Assembly: GCA_947629635.1 (NCBI GenBank)
Contig: CANREO010000034.1
Location: 1 to 8,664, forward strand
Reading direction: 5' to 3'
Length of the DNA stretch: 8,664 nt
Origin: an uncultured Clostridia bacterium
GTDB taxonomy: Bacteria > Bacillota > Clostridia > Christensenellales > CAG-917
Notes under the pieces: model-generated
Told to the model about the DNA's origin: nothing
Database searches by the model: none
Seen by the model: the letters and a program-made list of their open reading frames with translations, nothing else
Made by a program: the position numbers and the translations under genes
Part shown: one piece after another, positions 1 to 6,362 of the stretch
Position numbering within the stretch: the stretch's first letter is position 1
How the letters are laid out: each line of letters starts with the position of its first letter

Positions 1-256
1 GATCATCGCAGGATATTCTTCCAACGAAAAGCATTATGTCGATACGGATGTCATACTCAAAAAGCAGCTCAAACTGAAGGGCGTGTGCAACGGCGAAGGC
101 GAATTTCCGTCGGCAATCAATTTGCTTGCAAACAGCATCATACGCACCGAAGGTTTTGCCACAGCGAAGAGAGGTTTTAAAGAGGTGCCCAAGCTCATAT
201 CCGAGCTGTGCAGATATCCTTACAAATACAACAACGTCATTGTCGAGATGGAATAA
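1..256 (+). CDS. C-terminal fragment of a probable medium-chain (zinc-type) alcohol/polyol dehydrogenase
   Basis: The window opens inside this gene. Frame 2 (first full codon at 2-4) is open for 84 codons to a TAA at 254-256. The visible protein begins IIAGYSS, continues VDTDVILKKQLKLKGV and then FPSAINLLANSIIRT, and ends NNVIVEME. This order (beta-strand glycine turn, 'K-x-L-x-L-x-G', then 'F-x-x-A-I-x-L-L' helix and a closing 'K-x-x-V-I-V' strand) resembles the C-terminal third of zinc-dependent medium-chain dehydrogenases such as threonine, sorbitol and related polyol dehydrogenases. The zinc ligands and the Rossmann glycine motif would lie upstream of the window, so substrate and cofactor cannot be judged. 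The family call rests on overall resemblance only. A strong terminator starts at the stop codon, so this is the last gene of its operon. Confidence 0.5.
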   Translation, partial: IIAGYSSNEKHYVDTDVILKKQLKLKGVCNGEGEFPSAINLLANSIIRTEGFATAKRGFKEVPKLISELCRYPYKYNNVIVEME

Positions 257-278
257 AGAGAGCATCGCTCTCTTTTTT
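255..278 (+). terminator. Intrinsic terminator of the upstream dehydrogenase-like gene
   Basis: AGAGAGC (257-263) pairs with GCTCTCT (267-273) around an ATC loop. Two more A-T pairs (255-256 with 274-275) overlap the stop codon, and six T follow from 273 to 278. This is a compact, classical Rho-independent terminator. Confidence 0.9.
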
Positions 279-289
279 ATATTGTCCGT

Positions 290-317
290 TTGCAGACCGA
301 AAACTTTGTGATATAAT
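290..317 (+). promoter_or_regulatory. Extended -10 SigA promoter for the decarboxylase gene
   Basis: TATAAT at 312-317 is preceded by TGA at 309-311, giving an extended -10 (TGnTATAAT). A partial -35, TTGCAG, lies at 290-295 with a 16-bp spacer. It follows directly after the upstream terminator, as expected for a new transcription unit. The predicted start of transcription (about seven bases after the -10, near 324) coincides with the A of the ATG. Confidence 0.75.
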
Positions 318-323
318 TTGATT

Positions 324-1757
324 ATGAGCAACGATAAAAACGGCTACGATCTCTTTGAAATGCTGTCGGAATATGACGGCAAGGGGTATATACCATTTCA
401 TATGCCCGGTCACAAGCGCAACATAAAATACGCCGATTTTTTGGGCGCACTTAATATAGACATTACTGAAATCGAAGGTTTTGACAATTTGCATGCCGCA
501 CAAGGCGTCTTGAAAGAGGAAAGGAGGCGCGCGGCAAGGCTTTTCGGAAGCGAGCACGCAAGATATTCGGTAGGCGGCAGCACCGCTTGCATTTACGCGG
601 CTATGCGCACTCTTGCGGCGCGCGGCGACAGGATCATCATAGCGCGTAACTGTCATAGATCCGTCTATGGGGCGGCGGAATTGATCGGGCTTAGGGCTGA
701 ATACATTTTGCCGCAATTTGACGAGGAGCACGGTTTTTATTTGCATATTTCGCCTTCGCAACTGGAAAAAACTTTTGAACGTTATCCCGATGCCAAGGCG
801 TTTGTGTGCACCAGCCCGACATACGAGGGGATAGTTTCGGATATCGCGCAAATCGCCGAGATATGCCATGACCATGGCGCTGCCCTCATAGTTGACGAGG
901 CTCACGGCGCGCATTTGGGATTTGACGGTTTTTTGCCGTCGGCGAGGATGCAAGGCGCGGATATCGTTGTAAACAGCCTACATAAGACTTTGCCTTGTCT
1001 TACGCAGACCGCGCTTTTGCATTGTGCTTCGACTGTGGATCTTGCGAGACTTGACGAAAGTCTGGCGCTTTTTCAGACAAGTTCTCCTTCATATGTGCTT
1101 ATGGGCGCTATAAGCGGCGTCGTCGGTTATCTCGAGAAAAACGGGGAGAGCGAGGCGCATAAGTGGAGAGCGCGCTTGGATCGGTTTTACAATCGACTCT
1201 CGTCATTGAAACGACTCAAATTGTATAGGGGGGAGGGCGCTTACGCCTTCGATTTGAGCAAACTTGTGATAATGACCGATAGATCCGACATTACGGGCAC
1301 ATCGCTTGCGGCGCGCCTTCGAGACGATTATAAAATAGAGTTGGAAATGGCGTCATCGAGATATGCGATAGCCATGTCCGGCATGGGAGACGATCAATAT
1401 TTTTACGATGCGCTTGAAAGCGCGCTGTTTGAGATAGATTCGTCGCTTGATGAGTATGGAAAAGACATGGAAAAATTTTTGCCTCAACTTCCGCAACAGG
1501 TAGTTTATCCTTATCAAGTTGATGCTTTAACTACCGAATATGTTGATTTTAAGGACGCACATGACAGAGTAGCGGCAGAAAATATCTTCGCCTATCCGCC
1601 GGGTAGCCCATTGATTGTAAAGGGAGAGACGCTTTCCGCGGAAATTTGCGAACAATTGCTCGATATGACGGGGCAAGGAATAAACATAAATAGCAGCCTC
1701 GGAAGTTTCCCCAAAAAGCTGCTTGTCGTATCGCGCCTCGCGCTTGACAAGTACTGA
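324..1757 (+). CDS. Orn/Lys/Arg decarboxylase-family PLP enzyme (short SpeA/YaaO type)
   Basis: This 477-residue protein belongs to the fold-type I PLP decarboxylases that act on arginine, lysine or ornithine and make polyamines or their precursors in the cytosol. The family's N-terminal substrate motif HMPGHKR is at residues 26-32. The PLP-contact motif DEAHGAH starts at D191. The lysine expected to carry the PLP Schiff base is K221, in NSLHKTLP. A conserved YPPGSP loop (424-429) lies in the C-terminal domain. The length matches the short form found in Bacillus (SpeA, YaaO, about 480-490 residues), which lacks the N-terminal wing domain of the inducible E. coli enzymes. Substrate cannot be told from motifs alone. 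A TTG at 318 is in frame, but it touches the -10 hexamer, so ATG 324 is preferred. No Shine-Dalgarno sequence precedes it, which fits leaderless translation. The last codons carry the scfA promoter, and no terminator separates it from scfA. Confidence 0.88.
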   Translation: MSNDKNGYDLFEMLSEYDGKGYIPFHMPGHKRNIKYADFLGALNIDITEIEGFDNLHAAQGVLKEERRRAARLFGSEHARYSVGGSTACIYAAMRTLAARGDRIIIARNCHRSVYGAAELIGLRAEYILPQFDEEHGFYLHISPSQLEKTFERYPDAKAFVCTSPTYEGIVSDIAQIAEICHDHGAALIVDEAHGAHLGFDGFLPSARMQGADIVVNSLHKTLPCLTQTALLHCASTVDLARLDESLALFQTSSPSYVLMGAISGVVGYLEKNGESEAHKWRARLDRFYNRLSSLKRLKLYRGEGAYAFDLSKLVIMTDRSDITGTSLAARLRDDYKIELEMASSRYAIAMSGMGDDQYFYDALESALFEIDSSLDEYGKDMEKFLPQLPQQVVYPYQVDALTTEYVDFKDAHDRVAAENIFAYPPGSPLIVKGETLSAEICEQLLDMTGQGININSSLGSFPKKLLVVSRLALDKY

Positions 1758-1772
1758 AAAGAGTTATATAAT
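1744..1772 (+). promoter_or_regulatory. Perfect-consensus SigA promoter for scfA
   Basis: TTGACA (1744-1749) and TATAAT (1767-1772) are separated by exactly 17 bp, so both hexamers and the spacing match consensus. The -35 lies within the last codons of the decarboxylase gene (Leu-Asp-Lys) and the -10 lies 10 bases past its stop. Transcription should start near 1779, leaving a leader of about 22 bases that contains the AGGAG ribosome site at 1789-1793, seven bases before the scfA ATG. Strong expression of the peptide gene is expected. Confidence 0.92.
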
Positions 1773-1800
1773 GTCATCAATAAAATTTAGGAGATAAATC

Positions 1801-1947
1801 ATGAAAAGAATCGTTACTATGAAGACTCGTGATTTGAAGGCGTCAGCTAAGAACGGCGGTTGCGGCGAGTGCCAAACCTCATGCCAATCCGCCTGCAAAA
1901 CTTCCTGCGGCGTTGCAAATCAAAAGTGCGAAAACAAGGCAAAATAA
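1801..1947 (+). CDS. scfA: SCIFF ranthipeptide precursor (six cysteines in about forty-five residues)
   Basis: This 48-residue peptide is the substrate of the maturase encoded next to it. A lysine-rich leader (1-20, ending KNGG) precedes a core with Cys at 21, 24, 28, 32, 36 and 43. The core reads CGECQTSCQSACKTSC, then GVANQKCEN, which is the highly conserved SCIFF signature. In the characterised homologues (Tte1186a, CteA) the maturase joins Cys32 to Thr37, later assigned as a gamma-carbon (ranthipeptide) thioether. Here, counting from Met1, Cys32 is present but residue 37 is glycine (codon GGC at 1909-1911), so the usual bond cannot form at that position. Neighbouring Thr26, Thr34, Ser35 and Val38 are other conceivable acceptors. 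The ribosome site AGGAG is ideally spaced and a perfect promoter drives the gene. The biological role of SCIFF peptides is not firmly established; quorum sensing or metabolic control has been proposed. No dedicated protease or exporter is visible nearby. Confidence 0.96.
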   Translation: MKRIVTMKTRDLKASAKNGGCGECQTSCQSACKTSCGVANQKCENKAK

Positions 1948-1966
1948 TCACAAAAATCAACGAATT

Positions 1967-1990
1967 CGCCTAGCAATGCTAGGCGTTTTT
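1967..1990 (+). terminator. Terminator-like attenuator between scfA and scfB
   Basis: CGCCTAGC (1967-1974) pairs perfectly with GCTAGGCG (1978-1985) around an AAT loop and is followed by five T (1986-1990). No separate promoter is visible before scfB, so this is probably a partial terminator. It would let the abundant precursor mRNA end here while a fraction reads through into the maturase. Confidence 0.88.
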
Positions 1991-2004
1991 CATGAAAGGG
2001 ACTT

Positions 2005-3381
2005 ATGATACATTCCTATAAACTTGGCGGCTACAATATAGTTCTCGACACGGCAAGCGCAAGCGTGCATTGCGTGGACGACATCGCGTATGACGCGATA
2101 AATGCGTATAAAACCGGTCCTCGTGAAAAATTAGTTCGCGATATTTGCGAAAAGTACGGAATAGATAAATCCGAAGCCGAGGAGTGCCTAAATGACATCG
2201 CCGCGCTTGAAAGCGAGGGCAAACTCTTTTCAGAAGACGATTATAAGCCGAATCTTGACTTTCTCGAAAAGCGCGCGCCCGTAATAAAGGCGCTTTGTCT
2301 TCATGTTGCGCACACATGCAATCTAAATTGCGAATATTGCTTTGCGGCGCAGGGCAAATATCATGGAGAGAGAGCTTTAATGAGTTTCGAAGTGGGCAAG
2401 CGCGCACTCGATTTTCTAATAGAGTCAAGCGGCAATAGACACAACCTCGAGGTGGATTTTTTCGGCGGCGAACCGTTGATGAATTTCGAAGTGGTGAAGC
2501 GGCTTGTCGCATATGCCAGGGAAAGGGAAAAAGAGTGCGGAAAACATTTCAGATTTACGCTCACCACCAATGGCATGCTCCTCGACGACGAAGTCACGGA
2601 TTTTGCGAATCGTGAGATGGACAACGTTGTTCTGAGTCTTGACGGAAGAAAAGAAGTCAACGACCGTTTCCGCAAGACGGTTGGCGGAGTGGGCAGCTAT
2701 GATACCATCGTGCCGAAATTTCAAAAATTCGTGAAGGCAAGGGGAGACAAAAGTTACTATATGCGCGGCACATTTACCCACTTTAACACGGATTTTACGG
2801 AGGATATCCGCACTATGCTGGAGCTCGGTTTCGATCAGCTCAGCATGGAACCCGTCGTGTGTCCGCCGGGAGACGCATACGCTCTCACAGATGAGGATCT
2901 GCCCATACTCTTCGAGCAATACGAAAAACTTGCGAATATGATGCGAAAAAGGCGTGACGAAGGCAAGCCGTTTACCTTTTATCACTATATGTTGGATCTG
3001 GAGGGCGGCCCTTGCGTATATAAACGCATCTCGGGATGCGGCAGCGGCACGGAATACGTTGCGGTCACTCCTACGGGCGAGTTGTATCCATGCCATCAAT
3101 TTGTGGGCAATCCGAAATATTTGCTCGGCGATATTTATGATGGGATCAAGCGTAAAGATATTACGGATGAGTTCAAAAAGTGCAACGTATACTCTCGTAA
3201 GGAGTGCGATTCATGTTGGGCAAAGCTGTATTGTTCGGGCGGTTGCGCCGCAAACGCGTACAACGCCACCGGCAATATTTCGGGCGTATATAAGTATGGC
3301 TGTGAGCTGTTTAAAAAGCGGATGGAATGCGCTATCATGCTCAAAGTAGACGAGATGATGTCGTCTGCCGAGAATGTGTAG
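2005..3381 (+). CDS. scfB: SCIFF maturase: radical SAM/SPASM thioether-forming enzyme
   Basis: This 458-residue cytosolic iron-sulfur enzyme uses S-adenosylmethionine to form a radical and link a cysteine sulfur of the SCIFF peptide to a carbon of another residue. Residues 1 to about 90 form the leader-binding (RRE/PqqD-like) region typical of CteB. The radical SAM cluster motif CX3CX2C is C105-C109-C112. The GGEP motif that helps bind SAM is at 154-157. The SPASM domain shows the expected pattern: C345, then G358-X4-C363, then CX2CX5CX3C at C401, C404, C410 and C414, and C433. An extra C337 (GGPC) lies just before it. All ligands expected for two auxiliary [4Fe-4S] clusters appear present, so the enzyme looks intact. 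ATG 2005 is preceded by GAAAGGG (1994-2000) with a short 4-base gap, which suggests modest translation. The protein start (MIHSYKLGGYNIVLD) is typical of the family. It lies downstream of the scfA attenuator and depends on read-through. Confidence 0.95.
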   Translation: MIHSYKLGGYNIVLDTASASVHCVDDIAYDAINAYKTGPREKLVRDICEKYGIDKSEAEECLNDIAALESEGKLFSEDDYKPNLDFLEKRAPVIKALCLHVAHTCNLNCEYCFAAQGKYHGERALMSFEVGKRALDFLIESSGNRHNLEVDFFGGEPLMNFEVVKRLVAYAREREKECGKHFRFTLTTNGMLLDDEVTDFANREMDNVVLSLDGRKEVNDRFRKTVGGVGSYDTIVPKFQKFVKARGDKSYYMRGTFTHFNTDFTEDIRTMLELGFDQLSMEPVVCPPGDAYALTDEDLPILFEQYEKLANMMRKRRDEGKPFTFYHYMLDLEGGPCVYKRISGCGSGTEYVAVTPTGELYPCHQFVGNPKYLLGDIYDGIKRKDITDEFKKCNVYSRKECDSCWAKLYCSGGCAANAYNATGNISGVYKYGCELFKKRMECAIMLKVDEMMSSAENV

Positions 3382-3412
3382 TCATGTGATTTGCCATGCC
3401 AACATATATACG

Positions 3413-3433
3413 CCCCGTCAACTTATCGGGGAG
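3413..3433 (+). promoter_or_regulatory. GC hairpin overlapping the GH95 ribosome-binding site
   Basis: CCCCG (3413-3417) can pair with CGGGG (3427-3431) across a 9-base loop. The right arm is part of the Shine-Dalgarno sequence GGGGAG (3428-3433), which lies 8 bases before ATG 3442. No T-run follows, so this is not a terminator. The hairpin could hide the ribosome site. This ribosome site also decides the start: the in-frame TTG at 3391 has no comparable upstream signal. Confidence 0.45.
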
Positions 3434-3441
3434 CAAGTTGG

Positions 3442-6075
3442 ATGAAAAAAAGCGGAGAATACCAAAGAACCGAAAAAAAGTTTAAACGACGGGAAAAACG
3501 ACGTGCGCACAAGCAAAAAGTCGCGAAGTTTTTTCGTTGTCATCACAAGACAGTTGCGGTTTGCGCTATAGTATTTATTGCGCTTTCGGTGTGTTTGGTG
3601 CTCTCGGTAAGTATAGTGGATATAGTTTTCGACAGTGAAAAATTGTATTTGGATCAATTGGCCCCAAGCGTGTTGGAGTACGACGTGCCGGCGTCAAAAA
3701 TTCCGCGGAAACTTATAATAGGCGCAATGGCGCGCGGCCTTGGCAAACAATACGACATATTTCAACAATCCGCGTTGCCGATAGGCAACGGCGATATGGG
3801 AATGAGCATATTTGGCGAAACAGACGTCGAAACGCTTATTTTCAATGAAAAAACTTTATGGTCCGGCGGTCCCGTCGAGGGACAAGAGGATTATAATGGC
3901 GACAATTATACAGGCGTCGGCCCCGACGGGCTTACGGAGAGCCAACGTTATTACGCTATACGCGATGCGCTTGTAAAAGGCGATGAAAAGACCGCGAATA
4001 AACTGTTTGACAATATGCAGGGCAATATAGGCAATAAGGGCGCATATTTGGCGTTTGGTGACGTGTCGCTTGATATCGGGCACAAAAAAGTCAAAGATTA
4101 TTCGCGCACTCTTAACATCGACGACGCTGTTGCCACTGTGTCATATCGCTATGACGGGGCATATTATTCTCGCGAATTTTTCGCAAGCAACCCCTCAAAG
4201 GTAATAGCGTCGGAGCTTACAGCCGATGGCGGCGCATTGGATTTCGGCATATCGTTCGTCTCTAAACAAAGTACCTCGAAAACCGTAGTCGGCGCTGATT
4301 ACATTCAAAATTTCGGTTCCTTGAACAACGGATTGAAATATTTTTTGCACATTGCCGTCACGGCGCAGGGCGGACGCGTTGTGCAAGACGGTTTGTCATT
4401 GAAAGTCGAAGGAGCGCAAAAAGTCAATATTTATATGTCCGCTTCCACGGATTATAAGCTTGATTTTCCTACCTATAGGACGGGAGAAAGCGAAGCGCAA
4501 CTTGCAGATCGGGTCATAAAAACCGTATACGACGCCGTAAATTCCGGCTATGACGCGCTCAAAAGCGAGCATATTGCCGATTATAGGGCATTATACGACA
4601 GAGTTGCGTTGAATTTCGGCGGAGTCAAACCCAATTTTTCCACCGACAAGTTGGTTCGGCGCTATTCTACCGTGTTTTTGAGAAAATCGCACAAGCGCTA
4701 TCTGGAGCAACTGTTATACAATTACGGCAGATATTTGCTCATATCGTCTTCTCGTGAGGACAGCCGTCTTCCGGCCAATTTGCAGGGCGTATGGAATCCC
4801 AGCAACAGCGCGCCTTGGCAGTCCGACTATCATATAAACGTTAATTTGCAAATGAACTATTGGCCCGCATACAATACTAATTTGTCTGAATGCGCTCGAC
4901 CTCTCGTTGAGTTTGTCGACGCTTTGAGAGAGCCGGGACGTTTATGCGCAAAAACCTATACCGCGACCGCAAGCGAACTTGCCGCCGGATTATCTGACGA
5001 GGAGTACGGTTTTGTCGCGCACACCGAGTGTAATCCTTACGGGCACACTACTCCGGGTAGCGGCGGAAGCGTCAAAGCTTTGTGGTCTCCTACGGCGGTC
5101 GCATGGCTTTTGCAAAACGTATACGAGGGGTATGAATACAGCTTGGACAAAACGTATTTGGCGTATATATATCCGATAATGAAGGAAGCGGCACGTTATT
5201 TCGAGCGTACAATGTTCGAATATAATGGTAGACTTGTATCGGCTCCGTCATATTCGCCCGAACACGGCCCCATCACAGTTGGCAATGTCTACGAGCAGTC
5301 GCTCATATGGCAACTTTTGACAGATTCCATATGTGCGGCGACTGCGCTCAACGTCGACGCTGACAAGGTGTCGCTTTGGTCGGATATGTTAAGCAAACTG
5401 CATCCGATCGAGATAGGCAGTGGGGGACAGATTAAAGAGTGGTACAACGAGACGTATATCGGTAGCATGGGCGAATTTCATCATAGGCATACGTCTCATC
5501 TTTTGGGGCTGTTTCCGGGCGACCTTATTGACAAAAACACTCATCCCGAATGGGCTAAAGCGGCGGCTGTCACGCTGAAAACAAGAGGCAAAAACACGAC
5601 CGGCTGGGCACAAGGGCAACGCATAAATACTTATGCTCGTTTGGGCGACGGCAAAAATGCGTATGAGCATATCAAAAAACTTTTTGCAAAAGGGATATAT
5701 GCCAATCTTTTCGATGCGCATCCGCCTTTTCAGATAGACGGCAATTTCGGTTATACTGCCGGTGTGGCGGAAATGTTGATGCAAAGCAACCTCGGCTATA
5801 TCGAATTTTTGCCCGCTTTGCCATCGGAATGGAATATCGGAAATATTTATGGGCTTGTTGCCAGGGGCAACTTTGTCATAAACATGCAGTGGAATGACGG
5901 CAAGTTGACAGGCGCTACAGTGCGCTCTGTTGTCGGCGCGGAGTGCAAAGTCAAAGTAGTGGGCGGAAAGTATAAGATCACGGACAACTTTGGCAATATT
6001 GTAGTTGATTCGTTCGAGGGATTTACATCGTTTTCAACTCAACCAAATGCCGCTTATCACATAATGCCGCTATAA
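3442..6075 (+). CDS. Membrane-anchored GH95 glycosidase, probable alpha-L-fucosidase
   Basis: This 877-residue protein is a family GH95 glycosidase, an inverting enzyme that typically removes alpha-1,2-linked L-fucose from host or plant glycans. Residues 1-36 are strongly basic (16 Lys/Arg) and are followed by one hydrophobic segment at about 37-60. This predicts a cytoplasmic tail, a signal anchor and an extracellular enzyme tethered to the membrane. The GH95 N-terminal domain begins near ALPIGNGDMG (111-120), followed by FNEKTLWSGGP (134-144). The catalytic barrel carries HINVNLQMNYW: N466 and N468 match N421/N423 of the Bifidobacterium bifidum AfcA enzyme. E607 in SPEHG matches the general acid E566, and D766 in PFQIDGNFG matches D766. 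H464 sits where AfcA has His419, a residue I recall being linked to fucose over L-galactose preference. All catalytic residues are present. It starts 60 bp after scfB with no clear promoter between, so it may be partly co-transcribed with scfB. No LPXTG, SLH or carbohydrate-binding module is evident. Confidence 0.9.
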   Translation: MKKSGEYQRTEKKFKRREKRRAHKQKVAKFFRCHHKTVAVCAIVFIALSVCLVLSVSIVDIVFDSEKLYLDQLAPSVLEYDVPASKIPRKLIIGAMARGLGKQYDIFQQSALPIGNGDMGMSIFGETDVETLIFNEKTLWSGGPVEGQEDYNGDNYTGVGPDGLTESQRYYAIRDALVKGDEKTANKLFDNMQGNIGNKGAYLAFGDVSLDIGHKKVKDYSRTLNIDDAVATVSYRYDGAYYSREFFASNPSKVIASELTADGGALDFGISFVSKQSTSKTVVGADYIQNFGSLNNGLKYFLHIAVTAQGGRVVQDGLSLKVEGAQKVNIYMSASTDYKLDFPTYRTGESEAQLADRVIKTVYDAVNSGYDALKSEHIADYRALYDRVALNFGGVKPNFSTDKLVRRYSTVFLRKSHKRYLEQLLYNYGRYLLISSSREDSRLPANLQGVWNPSNSAPWQSDYHINVNLQMNYWPAYNTNLSECARPLVEFVDALREPGRLCAKTYTATASELAAGLSDEEYGFVAHTECNPYGHTTPGSGGSVKALWSPTAVAWLLQNVYEGYEYSLDKTYLAYIYPIMKEAARYFERTMFEYNGRLVSAPSYSPEHGPITVGNVYEQSLIWQLLTDSICAATALNVDADKVSLWSDMLSKLHPIEIGSGGQIKEWYNETYIGSMGEFHHRHTSHLLGLFPGDLIDKNTHPEWAKAAAVTLKTRGKNTTGWAQGQRINTYARLGDGKNAYEHIKKLFAKGIYANLFDAHPPFQIDGNFGYTAGVAEMLMQSNLGYIEFLPALPSEWNIGNIYGLVARGNFVINMQWNDGKLTGATVRSVVGAECKVKVVGGKYKITDNFGNIVVDSFEGFTSFSTQPNAAYHIMPL

Positions 6076-6082
6076 CGGACTT

Positions 6083-6101
6083 TAATATTCCGATATTATT
6101 T
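6083..6101 (+). terminator. Possible weak terminator after GH95
   Basis: TAATAT (6083-6088) pairs with ATATTA (6093-6098) around TCCG and is followed by TTT. The stem is entirely A-T and the T-run is short, so this would be a weak terminator at best. It is the only hairpin close behind the GH95 stop codon with any T-tail on this strand. Confidence 0.25.
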
Positions 6102-6126
6102 GCCTCACGAGGTGCGCAAGCAAAAG

Positions 6127-6297
6127 AAAAGCTGAAGTAGCTTTTGACTGTGGAGATCGGGGAGTCGCATTGCAACAGAAATAAACTAAATATTAAGGGG
6201 CTTCAAAGATGCTCCGGCAAATGAAAGACATATACGTACAGCCTGACCGAGGTCAGTGCGTGCAATTTTAAAAATTAAGCAGGTTAAATTCCCCGAT
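6127..6297. ncRNA. Structured intergenic segment, possible non-coding RNA of unknown family
   Basis: This stretch has no convincing protein gene but is rich in pairing potential. ATCGGGGA (6156-6163) is complementary to TCCCCGAT (6290-6297), and a G-T and a T-A pair extend this, so it could close a domain of about 142 bases. ATTGCA (6169-6174) pairs with TGCAAT (6261-6266). Local hairpins are AAAAGCT/AGCTTTT (6127-6133 with 6139-6145), GGGGC/GCTCC (6197-6201 with 6211-6215, one G-T pair) and TGAC/GTCA (6244-6247 with 6252-6255). The last can sit on ACGTAC/GTGCGT (6234-6239 with 6256-6261). That final helix and the ATTGCA/TGCAAT helix compete at 6261. On the minus strand the 6127-6145 hairpin is followed by CTTTT, which would suit the end of a minus-strand transcript. 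No promoter is clear on either strand. I could not match it to any riboswitch, 6S, SRP or tmRNA family. Confidence 0.3.
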
Positions 6298-6306
6298 GAA
6301 TACAAT

Positions 6307-6358
6307 AAAAAAACAATCTAATTCGTCCCAAACATTAAAAGTGGTTCGAATTAGATTG
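6307..6358 (-). terminator. Terminator of tRNA-Ala
   Basis: A 12-bp perfect inverted repeat, CAATCTAATTCG (6314-6325) with CGAATTAGATTG (6347-6358), encloses a 21-base loop. On the minus strand it is followed by seven T (complement of the A-run 6307-6313). It begins 5 bases after the tRNA 3' end, so it ends the tRNA transcript. The loop is unusually long for a terminator. On the plus strand no T-run follows. Confidence 0.85.
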
Positions 6359-6362
6359 CGAG

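Noticed and set aside
318..323. TTG at 318 as start of the decarboxylase
   Set aside because: It begins one base after the -10 hexamer, upstream of the expected transcript start, and adds only two residues.
237..953. 238-codon minus-strand open frame over the decarboxylase gene
   Set aside because: It is a shadow of a well-supported gene, has no known motif and no promoter or ribosome site, and its 3' end runs across the terminator and promoter region.
2425..3099. 224-codon minus-strand open frame inside scfB
   Set aside because: The plus strand encodes all the radical SAM and SPASM cysteines. The antisense product has no recognisable feature.
3391..3410. TTGCCA and TATATA as a promoter for GH95
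   Set aside because: The spacing is only 8 bp, far too short for a -35/-10 pair, and no better -35 stands upstream.
3391..3441. Upstream TTG (3391) as start of the GH95 protein
   Set aside because: It has no good ribosome site and would add 17 residues before the basic tail. ATG 3442 has GGGGAG at ideal distance and the tail then begins MKK.
6127..6145. AAAAGCT/AGCTTTT hairpin as terminator of GH95
   Set aside because: On the plus strand it is followed by GACTG, with no T-run beyond the stem. It could serve only a minus-strand transcript.
6099..6270. Partial resemblance to lysine or cobalamin riboswitch pieces (GAGGTGCG, GACTGTG, GGGGAGTCGC)
   Set aside because: The pieces are few and the conserved cores of both classes are not complete or in order. 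The nearest downstream element is a tRNA on the other strand, so there is no gene for it to control.
6209..6271. 20-codon reading frame with AAGGGG 8 bases before its ATG
   Set aside because: The ribosome site lies in the GGGGC/GCTCC hairpin, the peptide has no hydrophobic or repeat character, and the region looks like structured RNA. Chance is the simpler explanation.
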